Shown in pieces: positions 11,501 through 24,170 of a DNA stretch of 64,000 bases (positions within the stretch are counted from its first letter, which is position 1; every line of letters starts with the position of its first letter). The DNA comes from Carallia brachiata (Eukaryota > Streptophyta > Magnoliopsida > Malpighiales > Rhizophoraceae): contig JADCRB010000066.1 of the NCBI GenBank assembly GCA_021464245.1, forward strand, positions 1,091,548 to 1,155,547, in the 5' to 3' direction. Under the pieces are notes generated by a model, which saw only the letters and a list, made by a program, of their open reading frames with translations, was not told the origin of the DNA and made no database searches. A program made the position numbers and the translations under genes.

Positions 11501-13690
11501 CTACGAGCAGATTTACATTCAGTCTCCTTAAGTGACTGTTTGAGAGTCCTTACTATTTTCAGCTTTCCTAAGGCTCCTTAAAAAAGTTAGCGACAAAGAC
11601 AAGATGGTAAGAATTCCAAATGTCCTCCAATATTTGCTTGTAAAAGTAAACAACATTTGATTCAGGTTTGATTGGCAACAAAATGTAAATAATGTTTTTG
11701 TTTTTTCAGGTTTTTGTGGAAGAAGTGATGGATTTAGTTGAGCTTAACAATCTCAAGAATGCTATAATTGGGCTGCCAGGAATTACATGGTTGTCTATAG
11801 AACAAAGGAAGAGACTGACAATCACAGTGGAACTTGTTACAAACCATCCAACTTCTGGTCTTGATGCAAGGACAGTAAGGAATACCATGGACACTGGAAG
11901 AACAGTTGTCCGTACAATTCATCAGCCTAGCATTGATATATTTGAGGCCTTTGACGAGCTGTTATTAATGAAAATCAGAGGAAAACTTATCTACTGAGAA
12001 CCACTCAGCTGGCATTCTCACAAGATGATTGAATATTTTCAGGTACGAAACATTTATTTTGGAAATTTACAGTTAGTTGAACATAAACATGTCTGGCAGA
12101 GTGGTACAACTATTGGTAAAATTTTGCAGTCAATTCCTAAAGTCCGCCGAATTAGAGAGAAGCAAAACCGGTAGCGTGGATGCTGGAAGTAAGCTCAATG
12201 GCCCTTGAGTTTCATCTTGGAATTGACTTTGCTAAGCAATATAAATCATTATCCTTGTTACAGTTAGTACAGAACCAAATCTATAAATCTAGTAACAACA
12301 TGCAGAGGTGTTGAGTATTTGAAATAACGGATTTGGCTATATTTGTAAACAAATAAAGGCTCTAGTAAAAGATTTGAGTATACCATCAGAAGGAGCAACT
12401 GAACTCTATTTTCCCATGAAATATTCACAGTGTAGATGGGGCCAATTTAAACCTTGCTTATGGAAGCAGTGGTGCACTTATTGGAGAAGTCCTTATTACA
12501 ACTTTGTATAGTATATTTCACTTTAGCAGTAGCTCTTATACTAGCCACATTATACTGGCAACTTGGAAACAAAAGGTCAGTGCCCGCTATCCAAATCTGA
12601 ATTCTCTCCATTTGTTTTCTATTTTATTTTTCATTGGTTTAAGCTGTATTGTCATCAATGACAATTCTTCTACTTTTCTATAACTAGTGAAAACTCATTT
12701 GATCTTACAATGACAACCAGACCCATGCTTGTCACGGTTATGTTTTTTGGTATCAGCAATAGCTTTATAATGCAACCAGTTGTAGCAATAGAAAGAATAG
12801 TCTTCTCCCGCGAAAGAGCTACATGAATGTACTCAGCTTTGCCATATGCCTTGGCATAGGTAAGGAAAGGGGACTTCCTACATATCCAACGATATACACA
12901 GATCAATACAAGACCACAAAGAGTACAATTTGAAAGAAACAACCATTTTCTTTATAATAAATAAACAAAAGTTTTCGTTTCTATTCGGTCACGCAGGTGA
13001 TAGTTGAAATACCATATACATTTGCACAAACAACATACTACTTTCTCATAGTATATCCCATGGCGAGCTTTGAATAGATAGCAGCCAAGTTTTTCTGGTT
13101 CTATTTCATTACATTATGCTTGTTCCTATACTTCACATACAATGGCATGATGATCGTTTCAGTCACACCAAATCTCGAAATAGCCGCTATTGTTGCCTTA
13201 GCATTTTATGCCATCTTTGTCCTTTTCTCTAGCTTCTTCATTCCCGGACCAGTAAGTTCAGTTTCTACACTTCAAAGGTACATTTCCCATGATTGATTAG
13301 TCACAATGCAGCTTTAGTGCTTAATGTCATGTACATTATCTGACATTGCAGAGACATCCCAAGTGATGGAAATGGTACTCCTACATTCGCCCTTTAGTAT
13401 GGAGCATTTATGGACCAATTGTGACATAATTCGGTGATGTTGAGGACACTATCAAGTTGCCTGCTATAAAATTGGATCCGACTATCAAGTCATATAACCA
13501 AGACCACTTCGATTATGATGTTAATTTCAATGGCCCAATTGCTGCAATTTTGGTTGCTTTTAGCGCATTCTTTGTCCTCATATCAAGTCATAATGTGGTC
13601 GTCTGGCTCCTTTGTTATATGCTTCCAAGTGATAAGCCTCCTAATGCTCAGTTTCTCTTTTATATATTCACTAAGTACCTTGGAATGTAA
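8526..13690 (+). pseudogene. PDR-type ABCG transporter pseudogene, 5'-truncated
   Basis: The second part of a full-size pleiotropic-drug-resistance ABC transporter, in order and with introns. 8526-8760 is the linker before TMD1 (SFHVGIQLENGLNLPYDKAK) and ends in a TAA replacing a Gln codon. 8760-9166 is TMD1 (RLPVLYKQRDLLFYPTWA). 9250-9351 ends GDFILSK at a GTATGT donor. 10335-10442 holds WVQWLSPLPYAFDALAANEM, and 10560-10690 has a Trp-to-TAG. 11085-11200 reads SFDNVNYYVDMP. 11290-11535 is NBD2 Walker A (GVSGASKTT, third Gly changed to Ser). 11710-12040 carries the signature LSIEQRKR and H-loop [16 protein letters not shown]. 12130-12570, 12680-12880 and 13000-13255 cover TMD2 (EIPYTFAQ), and 13352-13690 the C-terminus. 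Lesions include frameshifts, stops and loss of the Walker B segment. The N-terminal NBD1 is absent. Retained introns mean it is not a processed copy. Confidence 0.9.
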
Positions 13691-15829
13691 TAACCCTCTT
13701 CGTTAATGAGTTGTACTCTTTTTTTTTTCTTGACTTTTTTTTTCCTTTAGTAAAGGTTACGTACATTGATTGCTTACAATAAAGTTAGTTTGTTTCATTG
13801 AGTCATGAAGTTAACCAATTTTTAAGGTAGTCGCGTTTTCATCTTGTAAGATTAGTGAAAATAATTGTTCTCTAACTATTAATGCCTTTTGTATGCTAAA
13901 CTCATTGCTTTATTTTTTATATGCAAATCTTTTTTTTTCCTAAACAAATTTCTCAACATAATAATATCCGCGCGTATACAACAAGTAAGAAAAATAGTTT
14001 ATTTAATTTTTCTAAATAATTATTATTTTTTTAACGTATGGGGATTTTCAATGTATTATTGAAATTGTATCCCAATCATTTTAATAGGAACTGGGTGAAT
14101 GGCATCGCTTTCATTAGAGGGCAATCGGTGTTATACAACATGAGGAGCCTAGGTGTTTTCTATTTTAATTTGAAGTTATTATTAATGTTAATATATATTT
14201 TGAGGTTGAAAATTACATTTTGTTTCAAGTTGGCATGTAATTTTTTCAGTACTAACATTGTCCCTTTCCTCTCTAGTATTATTTTTATTAAGTAATAGTG
14301 TTTATCTTTGTTACAAGTATCTGAAGTGTTGTTTTGATATTCCATTTTTCTGGAATAATCAAGAAAAGATAGATTTCACGTTGAAAGTTTGAGAATTTAT
14401 CTGGTTGCAAGATAACGGTTAATGAATTAACTTGGTGGAACCTCATGTTGTGTCAACTAAGTGGACTTGGGATAGTCGTGTTCCTAAAGAAGGGCCCATT
14501 AGAGAGCTGTTTGATCATGACGTGGATGGATCCGATGTTACTAAAACTACTAAAACTCTTGGCACAAAGATTTATCAGAGGGAGTTCAACTTGTTGAGTT
14601 GAGAGGGATAAAACTCCTTGTAAGACTCAATAAAATTACTAAAATTTATTTTACTTATACACAACAATGGTACAAGTGACACACACAATAATCTCACTTT
14701 TATTATTTCTTCTCAACAACACTCACTCATTGCCTCTCTCACACACTCACACATTTATATTTCCATTCACTTTCCTTTCTCACGGCACACACAGTACAAT
14801 CTTTCTCATTCACACCATCCACACTTTATTCACTCACTTCTCACTTGTTGGTGTCTCTCACTTGTTGGTCACTCACTTGATGGCACTACACAACACACAC
14901 CTAACACCTATTTGTAGGTTGGCTAGGAAGATTCTAGATAGCTATGTTGGTGAAGAAAGGAGGTGAAGCTTCAAGAAGCTTTATGGTTGGTGTGCTTGGT
15001 GGAAAATTCTAGAAATGGACAATTGGTAAAAACTATACATTTTTCTAAAGGCTTCTTCACATTTCTAGACTTATCTTTGTTTCTAGAATATTCCACACTT
15101 ATGTTGATCTTCACAACTTTGTGCATTATTGCTGTGACGCTAGGCAACATTTCAAAGATAAAGTAAAAATTGTAATCAATCTTTATTTTTTGAAATTTTG
15201 ATTTTTTATAAAAAGAACTTGAAATTGTGATAATATTTTTCATATTAGTGCACACATTAGAGTTCACTTGAAAATTTGAAGAAGGAATTAGAAGAAACAT
15301 TTGATGTTTGTTGGAGGATCCATAAAGCTTTATGGGATTTTATCAACATTGAAGAGAAAAAAAAAAAACAAGAGAAAGATAATGGGTCATGTAGGTGACC
15401 TATTGCATGTAATCATATATTTTTGTTAACTATTTGTACGTCTATATAATTTTTCCTCCTTGTTTTCTTGCAGGAAACTTAAGGCCAAAGTAAGGCAGCA
15501 TTTAAATTGGGCATAATATATGTTTGTTCTACTTGGCTAGATTTTATTAATATACTTTGGAAAAATCATCTTTGTTACTTTTTTTAGTTAGCTGTTTCTT
15601 CTTGGTTTTTGTTTTTATATGAAGATTTTTGTTGATATACAAACTTATACCATTAGGATGATCTGAGCTTATGAGTGATCGTGGCTGTCAATTTGTTTTT
15701 TTTTTTTGGGTCAATGAAGTTGCATGTCAAATATGGATACAAACATGAATTTCCTATTATGTTGTGTATGCTTAGGAGTCTTTCCTTCTTCTTTTTTTTT
15801 TTTTGTGAGAGGAAAGGATGAAATTTTCC
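13691..15829. other. Intergenic stretch with repeat debris
   Basis: No gene supported. 14455-14605 has a short protein-like + reading without a recognisable family. The rest is AT-rich with T-runs near 15690 and 15790. Confidence 0.4.
14667..14905. repeat. CT/CA-rich low-complexity tract
   Basis: A pyrimidine-rich stretch dominated by CTCTCACACACTCACAC-like words. The 99-codon ORF over it is compositional. It could be an LTR leader or promoter remnant, but no partner LTR was found. Confidence 0.6.
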
Positions 15830-15852
15830 ATTAAAACAATGAGTGTCTTATA

Positions 15853-16071
15853 TCATCCTTTACAATAACATAAACTGAGGAGAAATAGAAACCAGAAGAA
15901 AAAACACATAGAAGGCTTATCAATTCCCAATTTAGGTACGTCATGAGTAGCAGCATTGGTGTGTCTTTCAGAGTGAATAGCCTTAAAATCAGTGAAACTT
16001 GCATAGATGTGGACAATATACTCTGCTGCCAAAGCACCAGGCGTCCCTGAAAAATCTTGTGGTGCTACCAT
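15853..16071 (-). pseudogene. RNase-H-like retroelement fragment
   Basis: The minus strand encodes a 72-codon open piece with AAEYIVHIYASFTDFKAIH followed by ERHTNAATHDVPKLGID. This resembles the C-terminal segment of plant LINE/RVT_3 RNase H domains, where an R-x-x-N-x-A-A-H-x-x-A-K-x-G pattern is typical. Here the third conserved Ala of that pattern is Thr. No adjacent reverse transcriptase is visible. It stops just before the copia LTR on the other strand. Confidence 0.4.
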
Positions 16072-16218
16072 TTTGCCTTCAAGCTACAGAGTTAGTTTTG
16101 TTCCTCCAAAATGTCAATTATTACCATTGGCCCATGCTGTTGAAGTTAGATTACTTTAACCATTTAGTTTGCAATGTAATCATGTCTTCTAGTGAAAGAC
16201 TGTCTTCTAGTAAGGTAA

Positions 16219-16495
16219 TGTAAGAATTAGCAGCTTGTTTAAACAAGTTTAAACTTTGTTTTGTAATTTAAATTTAAAATTAAAAAGCTGTCAATCATAT
16301 TACAGCTAGTGCCTCTTGTCTTATGTAATTGTAATTACTTCATATATAATGAAGTAAGCAACAACAATAAAAGGTAATCAAGCCATCTTTTTGCAACTTT
16401 TCTATCTCTCTCTATCTCTCATTTTTGCTCACTCACACACAAACTCAAAACTGCAATTAGCCAACACTACAAAGTATGCACATTTAAACCTTCCA
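16219..16495 (+). repeat. Copia 5' LTR
   Basis: It starts TGTAAGAATTAG and ends TTCCA, following the TG...CA rule, two bases before the primer-binding site. Inside are a promoter-like AT-rich centre and a CTCTCTATCTCTC leader tract. The 3' LTR is missing, so the boundaries cannot be confirmed by LTR-LTR comparison. Confidence 0.65.
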
Positions 16496-16497
16496 AC

Positions 16498-16509
16498 TAG
16501 TATCAGAGT
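16498..16509 (+). other. Degenerate tRNA-iMet primer-binding site
   Basis: TAGTATCAGAGT differs at two positions from TGGTATCAGAGC, the plant initiator-methionine tRNA primer site used by most copia elements. Its place directly after the LTR supports the LTR end. Confidence 0.75.
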
Positions 16510-16619
16510 AGAAGATCTTTCAGTGATCAGTGTGTTTGAGTGAGAAAAGAGTGAAACACTTCTGAGGGAGTGGTAAAATTAAAGTGTAATCTAGCACAAA
16601 CCAAAACCTGCTTTTTAAA

Positions 16620-17480
16620 ATGGCCTCAGAAAGTTTTCAGACACAACCTCCACCTAAGTTCACTGGTGGGAATTTCACACAGTGGACAATTATGATGAAA
16701 ACATATTTGAGGCCTTTTGACCTTTGGGAAGTGACAGAAAGTGGCATTGATGTAGCACCTCTACCTCCAAATCCCACTTTAACTCAAATAAAAAACTATA
16801 GTGAGCAAGCTTAAAAAAAAATTACAAGGCACTCACCTGCATTCAAACTGCAGTGTCTAAACCAATCTTCAACAAGATCATGGCCTATGAATCTACAAAA
16901 GAAGTTTGGGATCGATTGAAGGAGGCGTATGGAAGCAGTCAAAGAACGAGAACAATACAACTGTTCAATCTCAGAAGGCAGTATGAGATCTTGAAGATGA
17001 AAGAGTCTGAAACTATAAAAGACTATAGTAACAGATTATTGAAGATTGTAAATTAAGTCAGGGTACTTGGAGAAGACTTCCCTGATAGAAATATAGTTCA
17101 AAAGGTTCTAGTGAGCATTTTAGAGAGGTTTGAGGCCAAAATCTCCTTTTTGGAAGACTCAAAGGACCTGAATACTATCACCTTGGGTGAGTTAATTAGT
17201 GCACTTCAAGCTACGAAGTAGAGAATGTTCATCAGACAAGAAGATGCACCTAAAATAGCTTTACAAGTAAGTCACAAGCACAAAAATGAAACAAAGGGCA
17301 AGCAAAGAAGGAAGCAAAATATGATAAAGAGTCTAAATCAAACAAGACAGGTGGCAAAACGCAACATCCTCCATATGATCATTGCAAGAAAACAAGTTAT
17401 GTGTCAAAGAATTATTGGAAAAGACCTGATCTTTATGTGTAAGATATGCAACAAAAAGGTCCGTTCTAAAAAGATTTGTT
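16620..17480 (+). pseudogene. Copia gag (capsid and zinc knuckle), broken
   Basis: It starts MASESFQTQPPPKFTGGNF and continues with QWTIMMKTYLRPFDLWEV, the usual copia gag N-terminus. A frameshift in the A-run near 16813-16821 separates it from KEVWDRLKEAYGSSQRTRT and MKESETIKDYSNRLL, the rest of the UBN2-like domain. Stops follow at 17054 and 17219. Around 17350-17470 a degenerate double zinc knuckle (HCKKTSYVSKNYW, CKICNKK) can be read. Confidence 0.85.
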
Positions 17481-17576
17481 GGCACAAAGATAAACAACAA
17501 CAGTAGTCTCAACAACAGCAAACCAAACAAGCAGCTTAATTGGCAGGTAAAGTAGTATGCAGAAGAGCAGCTCTTT

Positions 17577-18811
17577 ATGGCAACCTCTACTGTCCAAAAC
17601 AAGCATATTGGAGTTTGGTTGGTTGATAGTGGGCACACAAACCACATGTTAACAAACCTTACTATTTTCAAAACTCTTGACAGGTCCTTCAAGTCCAAAG
17701 CAAAGATTGGAAATGGAGATTTGATGCGAGTTCAAAGAAAAGGCACTGATATTGTTGAAATTGAAACAGGTACCAAATTAATAACTGATGTGTTGTTTGT
17801 GCCTCACATTAGTCAGAACCTAATCTATGTTGGCCAGCTTCTAGAAAAGGGTATTTCTATCCTATTCAAAGAAAAATCATGCATTATTACTGATGCTGCT
17901 GGTGTACATATCATTTATGTACCTATGAATAGAAAGTGTTTTCATTTGAACACAAAAAATTTGTTATGCCTTACCTTACCTGTCACTAGTGATGAATTTG
18001 TCTTGTGGCACAAGAGATTTGGCCACTTTCACTATACAACAATTCAAAAATTATACAAAAAAAAAGGCTTGTGCATAATCTCCCTAAAATTGTTCAAACT
18101 GATGATGTGTGTAGAGCCTATCAATTGGGAAAGTAGTCAAGGCTTTCCTTTGCTGCTAATCAATCTTGTAGGGCTGATGAGAAGCTACAATTGATCCATT
18201 TTGACCTCTGTGGACCAATGAGTGTTGACTCATTGAGTGGAAGCAAGTATTACATCATCTTTATTGATGATTTCTCAAGATTCACATAGATCTACTTTCT
18301 AAAGTTCAAGTCAGAGGTTCCAGTTATCTTTCAAAAATTTAAAGTCTAGATTGAGAATCAGTCAAATCTTACAATCAGAACTATAAGAACAGACAATGGT
18401 TCAGAATTCACATCTAAATCATTCAAACAAATGTGCATTTTAGCAGGCATTCAACAACAACTTACAACTCTTTATATCCAACGGTAAAATGGGGTTAGTG
18501 AGAGGAAAAATAGGAGCATAAAAGAGATGGCCATATGTTTGATGTCCAAAAAAGATCTTCTTAAATCCTTTTGGGCAAAAGTAGCTGCCACTTTGGTTTA
18601 TCTTTTAAATAGATTGCCCACAAAGGCACTCACTGATTTAACTCCATTTGAAGCTTGGTTTGGCTTCAAACCCTATTTAAGTCATTTGAGGGTGTTTGGA
18701 AGTGTGTGTTGTACACATGTAGTAGATGTCAAGAGAAGCAAACTGGATCCAAAAGCTTCAAGTGAAGTGTTCATTGGCTATACTGATGCAACAAATACGT
18801 ATAAGGTCTAA
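17577..18811 (+). pseudogene. Copia protease and integrase, broken
   Basis: The aspartic protease active site is in GVWLVDSGHTNHM. It is followed by the gag-pre-integrase motif LWHKRFGHFHY near 18005. The frame then breaks. The integrase core follows in pieces: HFDLCGPMSVDSLSGSKYY (first Asp) near 18198, IRTDNGSEF (second Asp) near 18387, and NGVSERKNR (Glu) near 18490. The C-terminal part is open from 18527 to 18811 (LLNRLPTKALTDLTPFEAWF). Several TAG/TAA codons and frameshifts interrupt it, so the polyprotein is dead although the DDE residues remain. Confidence 0.87.
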
Positions 18812-19004
18812 TTTCCTAATTTTGGAAAGGTTTCAGTAACTAGAGACTTGAAGTTCCATGAGAATGAAAAATGGAATTGGATCTCTTCTGGAGTTGATCT
18901 AGATAAAAACCAAAGCTCTCACATTTAGCAAACTCAAATGCAAGATTTTGGTTCTATAGAGGAATATGTTGATGATCCTCCAATCAATGGTACAAGAACA
19001 CTTG

Positions 19005-19640
19005 CTGATGTGTATGAAAGATGCAATTATACAACCTGCCACTTATAAAGAAGCAGCCAAATTTACAGAATGTAGAAAAGCAATGTAACAAGAGATAGAG
19101 TCTATCAATAGGAATGCAACCTAGATGCTAGTATTTAAACTAGAAACGAAGAAGCCTATAACTGTCAAGTGGATTTATAGAGTGAAACTCAATGCAGATG
19201 GGTCTATCATCAAATTTAAAGAAAGGCTTGTAGCCAAAGGCTTTTCACAGTAGCCTGGAGTGGATTTCACAGAAACTTTTGCCCTTGTAGTAAGTTTGGA
19301 CACCATAAAGCTCTTGCTTGTAACTGTAGCACACAAGAAGTGGTTCATACACTAGCTTGATGTGAAATCTACCTTCCTGAATGGTATGCTTCAGGAGGAG
19401 ATTTATGTTTACCAACTTAAAGGCTTTGCTAAGGAAGGTGAGGAGAAGAAAGTTTACCTACTGAAGAATGCCCTTTATGGGCTTAAACAGGCACCAAGGG
19501 CCTAGTATGCAAGAATTCATGAACATTTTCTGAAGCTTGGTTTGTTTTAAAGCAATAGTGATGCAACCTTGTATGTCAAGCAGCAAGGACATCACATACT
19601 CTATGTCTCTAATACATATCCCTGAAACCGACATTTTGTA
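19005..19640 (+). pseudogene. Copia reverse transcriptase, truncated (copy B)
   Basis: It reads [69 protein letters not shown] and [14 protein letters not shown] blocks, with in-frame stops at former Gln and Trp codons. Homology ends just past LYV near 19608. The YVDD catalytic motif, RNase H and 3' LTR are absent. Confidence 0.88.
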
Positions 19641-20112
19641 GATTGCACTTCCTTGCACACATTTCCTTGTGTTCTATTTTCTAGGATGCAAATTGTAGAG
19701 CATGAGGGCGGTTCGGGAAAAGTTGTATGGCCGGAAGAAAAGTGTCCGAAAGAATTTCTGAAACGCAAGTAGTTAGAAATCGTTTACAACCAGTTGGGTT
19801 TATTGTGCAAAGAAACAATAGTGATTTTTTTTCCCTTCTTTTGATTATACTTTATAATTAAAACAGTTGTATAATGAATTCAGTAAATTGAATTACGAAA
19901 ATTTTTTCGACAAATTTTTTTCAGTCATGTAACCATATCCGTTGTGGAAATGGTGAGAATATTTGATCTTGATTGTCCGGCGCTGTCTTTGAAGTATTTC
20001 AATCCATTCACATCAAGCATGTTGGAGATGCCAAACAAGGAGTATTGGAGTATGTCTCATTTCTTAGTTCCTCTAATTGAAATTTGGAGGGTAAATGAAG
20101 CGGGAAAGATTA

Positions 20113-20656
20113 GAGTTAAATCCATTTAACCCCTGTAATTAGGTTGATGTGCATTTTATCCCATGTGGTTTCAATTTATGCATGAAATTCTCTTGTAGTT
20201 TTTAATTTTTGCAATTTACACTTTTATTCAAGATTTTATAAATCTATTAATAGAAATTAGCTAAAATTAGATCGTTTTGTAATTGTTAATTTTTTCTCTC
20301 TACCAAAATTATAAAAATGTGATACTTTTCTCAAATTAAATTTTAGTACATACTTGAGCTGCATTTCAAATTATATAATTCACAATCTTTGTTATTTTCA
20401 ATGTATTGCGCATGTTGATATAAGGGTGTCTTGAGACAGTATATATAATTAACTTATATGTGAAAATATAATAAAATTCTTACAATCATAAAACAATGTA
20501 ATTGTAGTTCAATTTCTGTTAATAAATTTAGCAAATTGTTGCCGGTAAGGTTAATTGTTAAGATTGAAATTTACAAAGAAGTTTATTACCTAACTTGAAA
20601 CTACATAGGGTAAAATGCAAAACAAGTAAATCATAGGGTTTAAATGTATTTAACCC
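20113..20656. mobile_element. MITE-like element with long TIRs (copy B)
   Basis: Counterpart of 1048-1589, with the same termini (GAGTTAAATCCATTTAACC ... ATTTAACCC) and only point differences and tiny indels. It was carried along by the segmental duplication. Confidence 0.7.
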
Positions 20657-22624
20657 AAAATATAATCAAAACCACAAAATAGAATACCAAAATTCAGAGC
20701 TTAAACTTTCCATCTCAGACAAGAAATATAACGTACAGGATGGTGCCGAAGACCTTATATTACTTGGCAAGATGGAGGTTGATTGGTCAGACTACAGACG
20801 AGCAACTCTCCTGTTTAATTGAAGTTGGATTCCTTTTGCATTAGTCCTCAGAAAAATTGTCATAAATCATTAACTTACATGTTCAAAGTTTACAACTCTT
20901 CTATCTATGAATTAAAGTTTTTAAATCCGGACTGAACCTTGATCTGGTATGAGGTTCAGATCATTTGGGTTGACGGTATGCAGGTCAAATATTATTTTTA
21001 AGAAAATAATTAATATTTTTATATTATACAAAAATAAATAAAATGTTATGAAAATAATATTTACATATATATATATATATATATGTAAATATTCTTAATA
21101 AAATAATATAATTATATACAATTTTTGAGAAAAAATTAAGAAAAAGTTTTTAGCATTGACCTAATAATTTACTAGCCCAACTGAGCCAATTAGACCGTTC
21201 GAGTCGATTGGATGGCGCAGTTTTTTTGGGCCACTGTATTGTTTGGTCAAATTAGATAATTAGAGCGATTTTTTAGACTTCAGATCACGGGTTCAACAAT
21301 CCGGCTTAGTCGGTTTTTCTTTTTGTTGAAAGAGGCTTAATCAGTTTTTAGAAATAGTGCCTGTTATGCTACTTAATAATGACCGTCGCATTTTTAATCC
21401 CAGTAATGCTGTAGCCAATTGCAGTGATGGCAGCAGAGACCATGTTCACCCGGTCATTGACGTACTTGAATTAAATGCCTCAAACTTTTCTTTTGTGCAT
21501 TTTTTCTCTATGATCACCGACTTTTTCACCAATACCCTTTTTTTTTTTAATGACCAAAGAGAATTAAATACCAAGAACAACAGCAAATATACAAAAATAC
21601 TAAGTAACAGCTCCTCCACGTTGAAGGGCCACGAAATCATGTCGATAAAGATGAACTCCTAGAGACCTAGTGGAGAAAACTTCGAAACCTAAAGAGACGA
21701 AACTGATATAATAGTAAGATTAATCATAAAGTCTAGACAAAAATTCTTTTTTTCGGAGCATATGTCGAAACTGATAATTTCAAGATTGATACAACAAGTT
21801 TAGGCAACCATCAATAATAGGTCTGCACCAATACCTTTTTGGCTGACCAGGCAAACCATCAGCCAAACCATCCTACACCCTCACCCTCGGGATGCGAAAG
21901 TTGTGTTAGCGATATCGATCAGGAGTGCTTAGCTGAGGATTCTGCTTCTGGGAAGCAAGCATTGATGGCCGCGCCTTTACCACCTTATCGCACGGAAAGC
22001 TGTTTTCATGGTAGTAATGATCTGAAGTGCACGGGTGTAGAAAGATTATAGCATGTAGAACCGGGTTAACGGGCAACTCGTTGAATTCGAGGGCCTCATT
22101 TATCATATTACGATTATCGAGAACTTGACATTTCGTCTTTCCAAACAAGGAAACTTTAAAGGATAAAATGAATAATCATATTTATCGCAATCCAAATTGC
22201 GAGTCAAATCTCCACTTTTACTGACTACACTAAGATGATCATGAAACGGCGGAGATATTGAATGGTAATATAAATCATTACTCCTATGATTACGATTCAA
22301 ATTGCGACATTATGACATAATTAATAAATAACTTTTCAGCCACAACTCTGCCAAAAACTGCTAAAGCCATCTGAAAATAAAAAGTTATTCCGCAAAGATG
22401 GGTTTGAGCCTCGGGGGTCCATCTGTGTGCCAAAACCTGGCTTTTCAAAGATCAAAACGCTCATGACCTGACCAGGGGATGGGACATTGGGAAACCATTC
22501 ATTTCTTTGTCTTTTGCAAAGTACTATCCCAAGGATCTTTGGTGTTCAGACCTAACTGAAAAGCGTGTTACATGATTACATTACACAAGGCTACTATTTT
22601 CAGTTGTTGAAGTAACCAAAACAA
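20657..22624. other. Non-genic part of duplication copy B
   Basis: Matches 1590-3599. It contains an (AT)n tract at 21065-21084 and the CCGGACTGAACC-type inverted-repeat element. About 37 bp near 22078-22115 is absent from copy A. No supported gene. Confidence 0.5.
21065..21084. repeat. (AT)n microsatellite
   Basis: A short AT run at the site where copy A has a much longer AC plus AT compound tract. Confidence 0.95.
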
Positions 22625-24170
22625 CTAATCCACTGGCTTTGGAAACCCAGCTTTCGATGAAACATCTTCAGCTGTTGTCAAATTGATAGCTTTAATTTTG
22701 GAATTATACGAAAATTGACCCTTATAGAAACAAAAGAGTAACATAATATCAAGTATATCATCAAACCTTAGGATATAATGAAATATATAGAGAATCCAAA
22801 TCCTAGAATCAAAAAGTACTGACAATGATCATTAGTTTGCACACAAGAATAACCAGGCATAAAGTACTTAAATAGTATATCTTATGTAAGTATTGACAGC
22901 AAAAGAAAACCATCAGCTATGGAACATTGTAAATAGATATCACAGCATAAAAAAAACCATTGGGTGGCTGAAAATAACTCACTGATTATCAATTTAACTC
23001 ATGGACATATATGACCATTAGCTACATAATCAGCACCCAGTTTGAATCGAAAAGGTCTAACAGTCAGTATTAATGACACATAAAAACACCAAAGAAAAGA
23101 AAAGTTGAATAAGAGACTTACACTGCAGCACAATTGACAATAGAATGAGCTTCTACCAGAAAACTTTGATCTTCCTCCACAACCACCTGCAAGGAAGAAT
23201 CATCACGAGAAACAGAGAACTTAGTGTACCAAACTGCAATGCCATAATAAGACAGTTCGCCAACCCCACGAAGCATGCAAAACTTATCCTTGGCAACAGC
23301 AACTAGATGGACATTTATATCCTCAGAGAAACAAAGAGCACTCGGAAGGTCAACTGGAGGGAAGCGCTTTCGTTGGACAAGATCGAAGGCACATAGGCGC
23401 GGAACATCACCAGAGTAATAAAAATAGAGAACATCATCATCTGAGAGCACAAAGGCATCAGGATACTCATATCCATGATAAACAACATCTCCATCATGAT
23501 AAAGGGACCACTCGTCGGTCAATGGATCATGGAAATATAAGCGGTTCTCCTTTGGCATTTGGACCAAAATGCCACCCTTATAACCAACCATAGCATAAGG
23601 ATAAATACTGGAAGCATCAGGGGGCGCATAAAGGAAATAGGCCATATTAATTTTTTCAGTATGGAATATGTAACCCCATGGCTTCCGTTCCTCACAAATA
23701 TCATCAACTGCACCAAAGATTACATAGATCCATGGACCAGAAGCTGCCGAAATTGCTTCGCTGCAAGGGAATGGCAATACACGAAAAGTTTTCCAGCCAG
23801 CCGAATCATCAGAGCTTTTGACGTCCAGATATCGGACGACATCGGAGCAGCGCTCCAAGTAAGGCTCTAAGCCACCAATGAGATAAAGGGTCGAGGAACC
23901 GACAAGTACACAGTTTGAATACCTGAGACCACTGTCTGGATTATGGGGTGGTTTCTTCTCGAATACTCGGGACATTTCGGAAGTTCTTCCGCTGGATCTG
24001 ATCACGTACCAACAGTTTGTCGTTGAGTAGTATCTTGCAGGATTGTCGCTCGCAGGGGCCCAAAAATTAACATATATGGACTTCTCTTCTTCCGCCTCCT
24101 CTTTCTCTCTCCCCACCTTTATGGCTATCTCTTTCTCCAACGCTGGCATCGACGATGAGGCAGAATCCAT
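22625..24170 (-). CDS. Kelch/galactose-oxidase-like beta-propeller protein, copy B
   Basis: Paralogue of the gene at 3600-5137. Exon 1 is 24170-23122 and exon 2 is 22802-22625, with the same donor and acceptor; the predicted protein has 408 residues. The N-terminal acidic stretch is slightly longer (EKEEAEEEKS) and one residue is added near LERCSDV. All kelch-like blocks are kept (SAGWKTFRVLPFP, AASGPWIYVIFG, LYFHDPLTDEWSLYH, VLYFYYSGDVPRLC). There is no stop or frameshift in exon 1, so both copies look functional. Most differences from copy A are single residues, for instance RRVSEPFYY versus RGVGELSYY near the C-terminus. It sits upstream of, and diverges from, the ankyrin array. Exact function unknown; the exon 2 start is the least certain part. 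Confidence 0.68.

Larger units (their letters stand above)
16219..19640 (+). mobile_element. Ty1/copia retrotransposon, 3'-truncated
   Basis: The order is LTR, primer-binding site, gag, protease, integrase, reverse transcriptase, which is diagnostic of copia (integrase before RT). The element is broken after the first half of RT, so RNase H and the 3' LTR are missing. It carries many stops and frameshifts and is inactive. Its RT end is the start of segmental duplication copy B and is shared with copy A at 1-540. Confidence 0.9.

Noticed and set aside
14667..14966. 99-codon ORF rich in Ser, Thr, His and Leu
   Set aside because: Lies in a CT/CA-rich low-complexity tract with no homology signal.
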